64,000 bases of DNA from Acidimicrobiia bacterium (lineage in GTDB: Bacteria; Actinomycetota; Acidimicrobiia; Spongiisociales; UBA5794): positions 1-64,000 of the forward strand of contig DASWKR010000025.1 of assembly GCA_036396535.1 (NCBI GenBank), in the 5' to 3' direction. Position numbers and translations under genes: made by a program. Shown here one piece after another: positions 16,032 to 24,686 of the stretch (positions within the stretch are counted from its first letter, which is position 1; each line of letters starts with the position of its first letter). The notes under the pieces are model-generated. The model ran no database searches. It saw only the letters and a program-made list of their open reading frames with translations, and was not told the origin of the DNA.

Positions 16032-17216
16032 GTGAGCGAGACGACAGCCCCTGGACCGAGCGAGGCCGGGCCGGCACCGGGTCTCGCCGAGCACGACGGC
16101 ATGCCTTCGTGGATGCCGAGGCTGCTCAGGTGGATCGTTGCCATCATCATCGTCCTGTTCATCGCGTACCACCTCACGCGGGCGCTACGCGGCTTCATCG
16201 TCCTGGTCCTGATCTCGCTCTTCCTGGCGATCGCCCTCGAGCCGGCCGTGGCCTACCTCTCGAACCGTGGCTGGCGGCGCGGGCTCGCCACCGGTTTCAT
16301 CTTCCTGGTGGTGACGGTCCTCGGGTCGCTGTTCATCGCTCTCATGGTCCCGCTCATCGTCGACCAGATCAGGAGGCTGATCGACAACCTGCCCGAGTAC
16401 GCCGACCAGGCGAGCCGCGTCCTGGCCGACCTCGGCCTCGGCATCTCCGCGGACAGAGTCGAGGCGGCGTTCGCTGACATCGACAGGACTCTCCAGGCGT
16501 ACGCCGGCGACCTGGCGGGCCGCATCTTCGGCGTCGGCACGACCTTGCTGAACACCGTCTTCCAGGGGCTCACGATCCTCTTGTTCACGTTCTACCTGAC
16601 GGCAGACGCTCCGAGGCTGCGCCGGACGCTGCTGTCCGTGCTCCCGCGCGAGCGCCAGGTCGAGGTGTTGCGGGTGATCGAGATCGCCATCGACAAGACG
16701 GGCGGATACTTCTACTCGAGGGCGCTGCTCGCCGCGGTGGCGGCATTCGTGGCTTGGGTGGCCTTCAGGATCGTGGGGATCCCGTTCGCAGTCCCGCTCG
16801 CACTGTGGGTCGGACTGCTGTCGCAATTCGTGCCGGTGGTCGGAACCTACCTCGGCGGGGTCCTCCCGATCCTCATCGGCTTCCTCGAGTCGGCAGGCAA
16901 GGGGATCGCAGTCGCGGTGTTCATCGCCGTCTACCAGCAGGTCGAGAACTACGTCATCAGCCCGCGCGTCACCGCCAGGACGATGTCGCTGCACCCCGCC
17001 ATCGCCTTCGGCTCGGCGATCGTCGGGGCGACGCTGATGGGCGCCCCGGGAGCTCTCATGGCCCTTCCGGCGGCGGCGACGATCCAGGCGTTCGTCTCGA
17101 CGTACCTCGACCGGCACGAGCTCGTCGACTCCGCCCTGCTGAGCGACGCCGAGCAGCCCCGCCAGCGCAAGATGGGTGAGACGGGTGAGGCGACGGAGCG
17201 TTCCAGCACCCGGTGA
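16032..17216 (+). CDS. AI-2E family transporter (PerM/YdiK type)
   Basis: This 394-residue inner-membrane protein has the typical layout: two or three TM helices at the N-terminus (about 35-100), a soluble helical region (about 105-160), then a cluster of TM helices (about 170-350). Recognisable segments are PLALWVGLLSQFVPVVGTYL and the QQVENYVISPRV motif. The family exports various small compounds or Na+/H+; substrate assignments from sequence are unreliable. The C-terminal tail is hydrophilic and charged. Confidence 0.87.
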   Translation: MSETTAPGPSEAGPAPGLAEHDGMPSWMPRLLRWIVAIIIVLFIAYHLTRALRGFIVLVLISLFLAIALEPAVAYLSNRGWRRGLATGFIFLVVTVLGSLFIALMVPLIVDQIRRLIDNLPEYADQASRVLADLGLGISADRVEAAFADIDRTLQAYAGDLAGRIFGVGTTLLNTVFQGLTILLFTFYLTADAPRLRRTLLSVLPRERQVEVLRVIEIAIDKTGGYFYSRALLAAVAAFVAWVAFRIVGIPFAVPLALWVGLLSQFVPVVGTYLGGVLPILIGFLESAGKGIAVAVFIAVYQQVENYVISPRVTARTMSLHPAIAFGSAIVGATLMGAPGALMALPAAATIQAFVSTYLDRHELVDSALLSDAEQPRQRKMGETGEATERSSTR

Positions 17217-17249
17217 CACCTGCGACCGGCCTGCCGATACGATGAGGCA

Positions 17250-17798
17250 ATGCTGCAACCCGGACCGGGCAGGCTTCTCGTCGCGACTCCGCACCTCTAT
17301 GACCCGAACTTCTATCGCACCGTCGTCTTGCTCCTCGAGCACAATGACGACGGCTCGCTCGGCGTCGTGCTCACCCGCCCGACGGACGAGCCCGCCTCGG
17401 TGCACGTGGCGGCGTGGGCGGCGGAGATCTCAGACCCGGACGTGATCTTCTTCGGAGGCCCGGTGCGCAACGAGATCGCCGTCGGCGTGGCCGAGTCGCC
17501 TCGCACCCCGCCCCTCGGTTGGCGCCCCGTGCTCGGGTCGATCGGCCTCGTCGATCTCGGCGAGTCACGGGACGTCGTCGGGTCGGTGAGCCGTTTGCGG
17601 ATCTTCAGCGGCTACGCCGGGTGGGAAGCGGGCCAGCTCGAAGGGGAGCTCGCCGAAGGCGGCTGGTTCGTCCTCGATGCCTCGCCCGACGACGTGTTCA
17701 CGGTGTATCCCGGTGACCTGTGGCACGACGTCCTGCGCAGGCAGCCGGGGCTCGTGGCGGCGTACGCAACCTTCCCGGTCGACCCGACCCTCAACTGA
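17250..17798 (+). CDS. YqgE/AlgH family protein
   Basis: The 182-residue protein has the YqgE/AlgH (DUF179) signature from its first residues: GRLLVATPHLYDPNFYRTVV followed by LLLEHNDDGSLGVVLTRPT. Further on are FFGGPV and the closing W-E-AGQLEGELAEGGW pattern. The family is cytoplasmic and widespread; its biochemical role is not established. It sits between the AI-2E transporter and RNase HII genes on the same strand. Confidence 0.9.
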   Translation: MLQPGPGRLLVATPHLYDPNFYRTVVLLLEHNDDGSLGVVLTRPTDEPASVHVAAWAAEISDPDVIFFGGPVRNEIAVGVAESPRTPPLGWRPVLGSIGLVDLGESRDVVGSVSRLRIFSGYAGWEAGQLEGELAEGGWFVLDASPDDVFTVYPGDLWHDVLRRQPGLVAAYATFPVDPTLN

Positions 17799-17851
17799 CC
17801 GGCGTGGGCGGGGTCCTTGCGGGAACCGCTCGCATCCCTAACCTCGGGCCG

Positions 17852-18553
17852 GTGACGACCACCGTCCCGAAGCTCCGCAAGGCGATCAAGTCGAAGTCGC
17901 CCGGCCTCCACGTCGAGCGAGAGCTGTGGGAGCGAGGGGACGCCGTCGTCGTCGGGGTCGACGAGGTCGGCCGGGGATCGTGGGCGGGGCCCATCAGCGT
18001 CGGCGCGGCCGTCGTGCCGCAGGATCGGCGCGTCTACAAGATCCGCGACTCGAAGGTGCTCACCGAACCGGAGCGGGAGGCGCTGTTCGAACGGATCGCC
18101 GCTTGGTGCGTCACGTGGGCGGTCGGCCATGCCAGCCACGAGGAGTGCGACGACCTCGGCATGTCGGAGGCGCAGCGCCTGGCGGCTCGCCGCGCCATGG
18201 ACCAGCTCGGGGTGGCGCCGGACAGGGTTCTCGTCGACGGCAACTGGGACTTCGTCGGCGCCGGCAACTCGATCCGGATCGTCGGCGGCGACGCCACCTC
18301 ATTGTCGATCTCGGCGGCCTCGATCCTCGCCAAGGTGTGCCGCGATCGGATCATGCGAAGCCAGGACCACCATTACCCCTTCTACCTCTTCGCCGAGAAC
18401 AAGGGATACCCGGAGCCGCGCCACAAGGCGGCCCTGCAGCACTTCGGGCCGAGCGCCATCCACCGGCGCAGCTGGGTGTTCATGGAGCACCTGCCGTGGA
18501 CGGGGCTGCCCCGGCTGGTGCGACCGGACGCCCAGGGCACCTTCTTCGACTGA
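17852..18553 (+). CDS. rnhB: Ribonuclease HII
   Basis: RNase HII cuts the RNA strand of RNA-DNA hybrids and removes single ribonucleotides from DNA. The 233-residue protein shows VVGVDEVGRGSWAGP (Asp37 and Glu38 of the active site), the IRDSKVL motif, LVDGNWDF with the third acid and SAASILAKVCRDR. The GTG at 17852 places the first motif at the usual distance from the N-terminus. The aconitase X large-subunit gene starts 1 bp after its stop, an unusual partner. Confidence 0.94.
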   Translation: MTTTVPKLRKAIKSKSPGLHVERELWERGDAVVVGVDEVGRGSWAGPISVGAAVVPQDRRVYKIRDSKVLTEPEREALFERIAAWCVTWAVGHASHEECDDLGMSEAQRLAARRAMDQLGVAPDRVLVDGNWDFVGAGNSIRIVGGDATSLSISAASILAKVCRDRIMRSQDHHYPFYLFAENKGYPEPRHKAALQHFGPSAIHRRSWVFMEHLPWTGLPRLVRPDAQGTFFD

Positions 18554-18554
18554 C

Positions 18555-19781
18555 GTGCAGCTCTCGGGCGACGACGAGGCGAAGCTGGCGGGCGAGGCCG
18601 GCCCGGGGACGCAACTCGCCATGAAGCTCGTCGTGGCTGCGGCCACCTGGATCGACGCCGGATCGCTTCTCGACATCGAGATGGCACACATCGACGGCTG
18701 CCTGTACCACGGGCCGGCCGGCCTCGACTTCGTGACACGCCTGTCACAGCTCGACGCCAGGGTGGCGGTGCCGACGACGCTCAACGTGACCTCACTCGAT
18801 CTGCTCCACCCCGGCCTCCACCTCGGCGACGAGGAGGAGGCTCGCCGGGCACGCATGCAGATGGAGGCGTACGAGCATCTCGGGTGTCGCCCGACCTGGA
18901 CCTGCGCCCCGTACCAACTGGCGACACGTCCCGGCTTCGGCCAGCAGATCGCCTGGGGGGAGTCGAACGCCATCGTCTTCGCCAACAGCGTCCTGGGGGC
19001 GCGCACGGAGCGGTACGGGGACTTCCTCGACGTGGCGTGCGCCATCACGGGTCGCGCCCCCGCCGGCGGGCTCCACCTCGACGAGCACCGAGTTGCCACG
19101 GCCGTCGTCGAGCTCGTCGACGTGGCAGTCGACGACATGCTCTTCCCGGTGCTCGGACACTGGCTGGGGCGGTTTGCAGGCAGCGAGGTCGTCGCAGTCG
19201 TGGGAATCGACGCGGCCACCGAGGACCAGCTGAAGGCGCTCGGTGCCGCGGCGGCCTCGTCGGGGGCAGTAGGGCTGTTCCACGTCGTCGGTGTCACTCC
19301 GGAAGCGCCGAGCCTCGCAGCCGCCCTCGGCGACGCGCCCCCGAGGCGCCACGTGAGAGTCGGCCGCGACGAGCTACGTCTTGCCAGGGCCGACCTGGCG
19401 ACCCTCGCCGACGGCCCTCTCGGTGCCGTCAGCGTGGGGACGCCCCATTACTCGACCCGCCAGCTGACCGCCTTCGCCGACGAGCTCGCCGGACGGGAGG
19501 TTGCCGTCCCGTGCTACGTATCTGCCGGCCGCGACACGCTTGCTGAGAGCGCACCCGTCACCGCGGCGCTCGAGAGGTCCGGAGTCCAACTCGTGACCGA
19601 CACGTGCACCTACTTCACGCCGATCATGAGAAAGCCCCGCGGCTGCGTGCTCACCGACTCGGCCAAGTGGGCCTACTACGCGCCCGGGAACCTCGGCGTC
19701 GACGTGGCATTCGGCTCGATGGAGGAGTGTGTCGAATCGGCGGTGAGCGGCCGCCTCGAGACTCGACGATGGCCGCCGTGA
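18555..19781 (+). CDS. Aconitase X, large (catalytic) subunit, AcnX/DUF521
   Basis: The 408-residue protein is the large subunit of a split aconitase X. Fused bacterial AcnX proteins are cis-3-hydroxy-L-proline dehydratases; archaeal split ones dehydrate phosphomevalonate. Likely Fe-S cysteines are in TCAPY (about 117), VTDTCTYFTP (about 347) and PRGCVLTDSAKWAYYAPG (about 361), with the last block a strong family signature. The GTG at 18555 is 1 bp after rnhB. The small-subunit gene overlaps by 13 bp. No other mevalonate or hydroxyproline gene is nearby, so the substrate stays open. Confidence 0.85.
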   Translation: MQLSGDDEAKLAGEAGPGTQLAMKLVVAAATWIDAGSLLDIEMAHIDGCLYHGPAGLDFVTRLSQLDARVAVPTTLNVTSLDLLHPGLHLGDEEEARRARMQMEAYEHLGCRPTWTCAPYQLATRPGFGQQIAWGESNAIVFANSVLGARTERYGDFLDVACAITGRAPAGGLHLDEHRVATAVVELVDVAVDDMLFPVLGHWLGRFAGSEVVAVVGIDAATEDQLKALGAAAASSGAVGLFHVVGVTPEAPSLAAALGDAPPRRHVRVGRDELRLARADLATLADGPLGAVSVGTPHYSTRQLTAFADELAGREVAVPCYVSAGRDTLAESAPVTAALERSGVQLVTDTCTYFTPIMRKPRGCVLTDSAKWAYYAPGNLGVDVAFGSMEECVESAVSGRLETRRWPP

Positions 19782-20170
19782 CGGCCGGGGTGGCGGTGGC
19801 GGGCGAGGCCGGCGGCGTGTTGATGGTCCTCGACGAGCCACTCAGCTTCTGGGGTGGTGTCGACCCGGCAACGGGCGAGATCATCGACCGGCACCACCCG
19901 CAGCACGGGTCGTGCATAACGGGGACCCTGCTCGTGATGCCGGCCGGGAGAGGCTCGAGCTCGTCGAGCTCGGTCCTGGCGGAGGCGCTGCGGTCGGGGA
20001 CGGGACCGGCGGCGGTCATCTTGCGCGAGCTCGACCCGATACTGGCGGCCGGAGCGCTCGTCGCACGCGAGCTGTACGGGATCGTGTGCCCCGTCGTCGT
20101 GACGAGCGCCGACCTGCCGGACGGCAGGGAGGCGACCGTGACCGCGGCCGGTCACGTCGAGGTCAGATGA
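19769..20170 (+). CDS. Aconitase X, small (swivel) subunit, DUF126
   Basis: The 133-residue protein is the swivelling domain that completes aconitase X. Family signatures are GG(V)DPATGEIIDRHHPQHG (about 31-47), followed by ITGTLLVMPAGRGSSSSS (about 50-67), whose serines include the catalytic Ser, then LRELDPILAAGALVARELYG. The ATG at 19769 lies inside the end of the large-subunit gene, so the two are translationally coupled. The stop overlaps the end of the convergent PLP-enzyme gene by 8 bp. Confidence 0.86.
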   Translation: MAAVTAGVAVAGEAGGVLMVLDEPLSFWGGVDPATGEIIDRHHPQHGSCITGTLLVMPAGRGSSSSSSVLAEALRSGTGPAAVILRELDPILAAGALVARELYGIVCPVVVTSADLPDGREATVTAAGHVEVR

Positions 20171-21146
20171 CTCCTCCGTAATCGGTTGCGAACACCGCGA
20201 AGCCTCCTCCTGTGTGCCAGAACACCACGTGGTCGTCCCGCCCGAAGCGGCCGGCCTCGATCTCGCTCTTCAGAGCGAACAGCGCCTTGCCCGTGTAGGT
20301 CGGGTCGAAGAGGAGCCCGGTGAGCGCGGTCGCCTCGGCCTCGACGGCCAGTTGCTCGGTCGACGCGACCCCGTAGCCTCCGCCGACGTAGCCGTCGACG
20401 AAGTCGATGGGGACACCCGGCGTCGCCCCACCCCATCCGGCCGTGGCCGTCGACCAGATGGCGGAGAGGCGCGACCCGAACTCGTCGCCCGAATCGCCGA
20501 CCGAGACCGCGGTGACGTCCATGTCCAGGCCGAGTCGATCGATCGCCCATGCGATCCCGGCGGTCGTCCCTCCGGAGGAGGCGGCATGCCAGATCGAGAT
20601 CCTCCTCGCCGGGATCACCGCCGCCTGATCGGCGAGCTCCCGCGTACCCCGAACGAGGCCCCACATCCCCAGGGCGTCCGATGCGCCCTCGGGGATCACC
20701 CAGGCGGAACGGCCTGCCGCGGCGTACTCGGCGGCCCGGGCCTCCATGAGCTTGTCCCGAGCCGAGTACTCGTCCGGGGTCACCAAGGTGACCGATGCGC
20801 CTGCGAGGCGCATCAGGAGGTGGTTGGCCGTGACCGATCGGGGCGGGGCCGCGGCGCGCAGGTACACGTCACATGCGAGCCCGAGGCGGGCCGCCGCCAC
20901 GGCCGTCGCCCTGCAGTGGTTCGACTGGACCGCCCCACAGGTCACGACGGTGTCCGCCCCCGAGGCGATCGCCGCCGCAAAGTGGTATTCGAGCTTCCTC
21001 ACCTTGTTCCCCGACAACCCGAATCCCGTCAGGTCGTCTCGCTTGACCCAGATCGTCGGGCCTCCCCACGCCGCCGACAGGCGATCGGCGCGTTCGAGGG
21101 GTGTCGGGAGCGTGGCGAGGTCGATCCGGTCCGGCGTCGTCGGCAC
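20163..21146 (-). CDS. PLP-dependent D-cysteine desulfhydrase / ACC deaminase family enzyme
   Basis: The 327-residue protein belongs to the fold-type II PLP family containing D-cysteine desulfhydrase, L-cysteate sulfo-lyase and 1-aminocyclopropane-1-carboxylate deaminase. The PLP lysine is in FGLSGNKVRKLEYHF (about Lys47 or Lys50), followed by TCGAVQSNHCRATA, HAASSGGTTAGIA (phosphate-binding) and DPTYTGKALFAL. The exact substrate within the family cannot be settled; the SNH-type motif fits either. It is convergent with the aconitase X small subunit and divergent from the acyl-CoA dehydrogenase at 21221. Confidence 0.85.
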   Translation of the reverse strand: MPTTPDRIDLATLPTPLERADRLSAAWGGPTIWVKRDDLTGFGLSGNKVRKLEYHFAAAIASGADTVVTCGAVQSNHCRATAVAAARLGLACDVYLRAAAPPRSVTANHLLMRLAGASVTLVTPDEYSARDKLMEARAAEYAAAGRSAWVIPEGASDALGMWGLVRGTRELADQAAVIPARRISIWHAASSGGTTAGIAWAIDRLGLDMDVTAVSVGDSGDEFGSRLSAIWSTATAGWGGATPGVPIDFVDGYVGGGYGVASTEQLAVEAEATALTGLLFDPTYTGKALFALKSEIEAGRFGRDDHVVFWHTGGGFAVFATDYGGVI

Positions 21147-21220
21147 GGGGCGATGGTAGAGGGCGGGACTGGCCGAGCGGGCCGGTTGCCACCAAACTGC
21201 GAGAGACGAACGGGAGGGCG

Positions 21221-22399
21221 ATGAGCACCGAGAACCGAGCAGTCGATCCGCTCGACTTCCTGAGGATCGACGACCTTCTCAGCGACGAGGAGCGGCTGCT
21301 GCGCGACACGGTGCGGCAGTTCGTCACCGATCGCGTGCTCCCGGACATCGCCGAGTGGTTCGAGCACGGTCATGCGCCGACGGAGCTCGCCAAGGAGATG
21401 GGCGCCATGGGCCTGCTCGGGATGCACCTCGAGGGCTATGGCTGCGCCGGCACCAACGCCACGAGTTACGGCCTGGCATGCGCCGAGCTCGAAGCCGGCG
21501 ACTCCGGCGTCAGGAGCTTCGTATCGGTGCAGGGCTCGCTCGCCATGTTCCCGATCTGGGCCTATGGCTCCGAGGAGCAGAAACAGCGATGGCTCCCGCA
21601 GATGGCGGCAGGCGACGTCATCGGCTGCTTCGGCCTCACCGAGCCGGATGCCGGGAGCGATCCGGGCTCGATGCGAACCAACGCCAGGCGAGCCGGACCC
21701 GACTGGGTCCTCAATGGATCCAAGATGTGGATCACGAACGGGAGCATCGCAGGAGTCGCCATCGTGTGGGCGCACACGGACGACGGCATCAGAGGCTTCA
21801 TCGTCCCGACGGACTCGAAGGGCTTCTCGGCGAGCGACATCAAGCACAAGCTCTCGCTGCGGGCGTCGGTCACGTCGGAGCTCGTGTTCGACGAGCTTCG
21901 GCTCCCGGGGGACGCCGTTCTTCCAGGGGTGTCGGGTCTGCGCGGGCCGCTCTCCTGTCTCGGTGAGGCGCGCTTCGGGATCGTCTTCGGGGCCGTAGGG
22001 GCTGCCAGGGCCTGTTATGAGTCTGCCCTGTCGTATGCCAAGCAGCGCCACCAGTTCGGCGTTCCGATCGCCCGGTTCCAGCTCACGCAGCGCAAGCTCG
22101 TCGAGATGCTCGTCGCGGTGAATCGCGGCATGCTCCTCGCCATCCACATCGGCCGCATGAAGGACTCGGGGTCCCTCGACCCGACGCACGTGAGCTTCGG
22201 GAAGCTCGACAACGTCCGCATGGCGCTCGAAGTGGCCAGGGAGGCGCGCTCGGTGCTGGGCGCCAACGGAATCACCCTCGAGTACCCGGTGGTGCGCCAC
22301 ATGAACAACCTCGAGTCGGTGTACACGTACGAGGGGACGAACGAGATCCACACCCTGATCCTCGGCCAGAAGATCACGGGCGAGAACGCCTTCAGCTAG
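21221..22399 (+). CDS. Acyl-CoA dehydrogenase, glutaryl-CoA dehydrogenase-like
   Basis: The 392-residue flavoprotein has the complete acyl-CoA dehydrogenase fold. CFGLTEPDAGSDPGSM and MWITNGSIAG are the FAD-binding segments. The C-terminus YTYEGTNEIHTLILGQKITG resembles glutaryl-CoA dehydrogenase, where the Glu is the catalytic base, and N-terminal LDFLRIDDLLSDEERLLRDT also fits that subgroup. Glutaryl-CoA dehydrogenase makes crotonyl-CoA in lysine/tryptophan breakdown. The ATG at 21221 has GGGAGGG upstream. A second acyl-CoA dehydrogenase follows. Confidence 0.88.
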   Translation: MSTENRAVDPLDFLRIDDLLSDEERLLRDTVRQFVTDRVLPDIAEWFEHGHAPTELAKEMGAMGLLGMHLEGYGCAGTNATSYGLACAELEAGDSGVRSFVSVQGSLAMFPIWAYGSEEQKQRWLPQMAAGDVIGCFGLTEPDAGSDPGSMRTNARRAGPDWVLNGSKMWITNGSIAGVAIVWAHTDDGIRGFIVPTDSKGFSASDIKHKLSLRASVTSELVFDELRLPGDAVLPGVSGLRGPLSCLGEARFGIVFGAVGAARACYESALSYAKQRHQFGVPIARFQLTQRKLVEMLVAVNRGMLLAIHIGRMKDSGSLDPTHVSFGKLDNVRMALEVAREARSVLGANGITLEYPVVRHMNNLESVYTYEGTNEIHTLILGQKITGENAFS

Positions 22400-22510
22400 G
22401 CGGCGGGGAGCTCAGCCGAAGGAGTCGCAGCCTGCAGGGGTCGCTGCGGCAGGTAGGGGCCGTGGCGTCCGCCCGGCGGCCGAAAGGCGCTCGTCACAGC
22501 TAGCGTCTCC

Positions 22511-23662
22511 ATGGTGTCGATGCCGTTCGAGCTGAGCCAGGAGCACGAGCACCTCCGCAGCGCGGTCAGAGAGTTCGCCGAGTCCGAGATCCGACCCCAC
22601 GCGGCCGCATGGGACCGGGCGGCCGAGTTGCCGCTCGACATCGTGGCGAGGATGGGGGCACTCGGGCTCTTCGGGATACCATTCGACGAGGAGTATGGAG
22701 GCGGAGGCGGTGACTTCACGAGCCTCTGCGTCGCAATCGAAGAGATCGGCCGTGTCGACCAGTCGATCGGCATCACCCTCGAAGCGGCGGTCGGCCTCGG
22801 TATCAACCCGATCCACGAGTTCGGGACCGTGGAGCAGAAGAGGCGATGGCTTCCCGACCTGATGACCGGCGAGGCCCTTGCGGCCTTCGGCCTCACAGAG
22901 CCGGACGCCGGCTCGGACGCCGGGGCGACCAGGACACGCGCCGAGCTCGACGGGGACGAGTGGGTGATCAACGGCGCGAAGGCATTCATCACCAACTCGG
23001 GGACGGCGATCACGTCGCTCGTAACGGTGACCGCCCGAACCGGCCCCGACGAGGTCTCCACGATCGTGGTCCCCGCCGGGACCCCCGGCATGGTCGTCGA
23101 GCCGGCGTACGAGAAGCTCGGTTGGCATGCGTCCGACACCCACGGACTCCTCTTCGAGGACTGCCGGGTTCCCGCCGGCAACCTCCTCGGTGAACGGGGC
23201 AGGGGCTTCAGCCAGTTCTTGGCGACACTCGACGATGGCCGGATAGCGATCGCGGCACTGGCGGTCGGCCTCGCCCAAGCCTGCCTCGAGCACAGCGTCG
23301 AGTACGCCAAGACCCGGCAGGCCTTCGGCGGGCCGATCGGGCGTCACCAGGGCGTCGCCTTCCAGTGCGCCGACCTCCAAGTCATGGTCGATGCAGCCCG
23401 GTTGCTCACGTATCGGGCGGCTGCCCTCAAGGACGCTGCCCGCCCGATACGACAGGCGGCTGCAGTCGCCAAGCTGCATGCGACCGAGTCGGCTGTGACC
23501 GCCGCCAGGGTCGCCACCCAGATCTACGGGGGCTTCGGCTTCATGGAGGACTCGCCCGTCGCTCGTCTCTACCGCGACGCCAAGGTGCTCGAGATCGGCG
23601 AGGGCACGTCCGAGATCCAGCGGCTCGTGATCAGCCGGGGGCTGGGTCTCCCCGTCGAGTGA
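22511..23662 (+). CDS. Acyl-CoA dehydrogenase
   Basis: The 383-residue flavoenzyme oxidises an acyl-CoA to the 2-enoyl-CoA. Motifs: AFGLTEPDAGSDAGATRTRA, INGAKAFITN, the helical C-terminal domain with QAFGGPIGRHQGVAFQ, and RDAKVLEIGEGTSEIQRLVI, where the Glu of the EGTSEIQ region is close to the active-site base of short/medium-chain members. An alternative ATG at 22520 would shorten it by three residues. The 111-bp gap from the upstream dehydrogenase holds no recognisable promoter. Its stop abuts that of the convergent DoxX gene. Confidence 0.9.
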   Translation: MVSMPFELSQEHEHLRSAVREFAESEIRPHAAAWDRAAELPLDIVARMGALGLFGIPFDEEYGGGGGDFTSLCVAIEEIGRVDQSIGITLEAAVGLGINPIHEFGTVEQKRRWLPDLMTGEALAAFGLTEPDAGSDAGATRTRAELDGDEWVINGAKAFITNSGTAITSLVTVTARTGPDEVSTIVVPAGTPGMVVEPAYEKLGWHASDTHGLLFEDCRVPAGNLLGERGRGFSQFLATLDDGRIAIAALAVGLAQACLEHSVEYAKTRQAFGGPIGRHQGVAFQCADLQVMVDAARLLTYRAAALKDAARPIRQAAAVAKLHATESAVTAARVATQIYGGFGFMEDSPVARLYRDAKVLEIGEGTSEIQRLVISRGLGLPVE

Positions 23663-24169
23663 TCAGCCGGCGTCCGCAGCGGAAGGTTTGAAGAAGGCGG
23701 CCAACTGGACGGCAGAGAGCGCTGCTCCGGCGATTGCGACCACGATGCCGACCCAGCCGTCGAGGTCGTCGGCGATGCCGATGGCGTGGTCGAGCGATAG
23801 GCGACCAGGACCGACTGCAGCCAGAGCGAGGGCCGCCGCCGCAAGGGTCGCCACGTACTCCCAACCCTCGTCGGGACGAGCCGTCACCCAGAAGCCCGCC
23901 TTGTGATGCACCGTGGCGTATGCGACGACGGCGATGGCGACGACGGCGGCACTTGCCGGTGAGGTGAGGAGGCCGACGACCAGCAGGGCGCCTGCCCCGA
24001 TCTCCGACGCGGTCATCGCGAGCCATTGGAGCGGTGCCTGGCGGTATCCGATCGACGCCAGCCAATTCGTGGTTCGCTCCCGGCCCCGAAGGTGTTTCAC
24101 ACCGTGGGCGAGCATGACCGTCCCGAGCCACACCCGGAGCACGAGCATCGCGACGTCGATCTCAGGCAT
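23663..24169 (-). CDS. DoxX family membrane protein
   Basis: The 168-residue protein is a four-helix membrane protein of the DoxX family. It shows the typical start LVLRVWLGTVMLAHGVKHL, and KAGFW after the third helix, then EYVATLAAAALALAAVGPGRLSLD, a common DoxX ending. A fourth helix extends to the C-terminus. DoxX proteins are linked to quinone or thiol redox in membranes, but the function of this one is unknown. I chose the ATG at 24169 because GGAGGAGAG lies just upstream; a longer frame is arginine-rich shadow. Confidence 0.87.
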   Translation of the reverse strand: MPEIDVAMLVLRVWLGTVMLAHGVKHLRGRERTTNWLASIGYRQAPLQWLAMTASEIGAGALLVVGLLTSPASAAVVAIAVVAYATVHHKAGFWVTARPDEGWEYVATLAAAALALAAVGPGRLSLDHAIGIADDLDGWVGIVVAIAGAALSAVQLAAFFKPSAADAG

Positions 24170-24258
24170 CTCTCTCCTCCGGCCTCGCAGGCTACACGCC
24201 GAGACCGAGCCCGCCACTCGACGGTACGCTCGCGCCACACGGAGGAGCAGGAGGAACG

Positions 24259-24645
24259 GTGCCGTTGCCGCCCATCGTCGGTCGCGTCAATCGAGTGGCG
24301 GCGAACCGGGTGGCGGGTCTCGTTGCCGACCGGGTTGCCCCGCTGGCCATCGTCGTGCACACCGGTCGCACGTCGGGGACCACATACAAGACGCCCCTCA
24401 TGGCGTTCCCGTACGGCGACGGTCGATGGGTCATCGCCCTCACCTACGGCTCGCACACCGACTGGCTGGAGAACGTGCTGGTGGCCGGGCGATGCGACCT
24501 CGTGAGGCGCAAGCGTCTCCTCCATCTCGTGCAGCCGAGGGTCACGGCGATCGACGAGATGCTCGAGGCGATCCCGGCGCCTGTTCGACCCATCCTCAAG
24601 GCACTGCGCGTCGACGAGGTGCTCGTCCTCTCCGAAGAGGAGTGA
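24259..24645 (+). CDS. F420-dependent nitroreductase-like protein (DDN/FDOR family)
   Basis: The 128-residue protein has the split beta-barrel pattern of deazaflavin (F420)-dependent oxidoreductases of the DDN type: PLAIVVHTGRTSGTTYKTPLM followed by DGRWVIALTYGSHTDWLENV. These enzymes reduce quinones or other acceptors with F420H2. The GTG at 24259 is preceded by AGGAGG with good spacing. It implies that the organism makes cofactor F420, consistent with the luciferase-like gene at 25927. Confidence 0.85.
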   Translation: MPLPPIVGRVNRVAANRVAGLVADRVAPLAIVVHTGRTSGTTYKTPLMAFPYGDGRWVIALTYGSHTDWLENVLVAGRCDLVRRKRLLHLVQPRVTAIDEMLEAIPAPVRPILKALRVDEVLVLSEEE

Positions 24646-24686
24646 GCTCGGCCGGCCAGGCAGCGAACCGATCAGAGAGGGACGGC

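Noticed and set aside
14800-16035. 411-codon plus-strand frame antisense to adenosine deaminase
   Set aside because: The minus strand has the complete adenosine deaminase motif set; the plus-strand frame has low-complexity composition and no family match.
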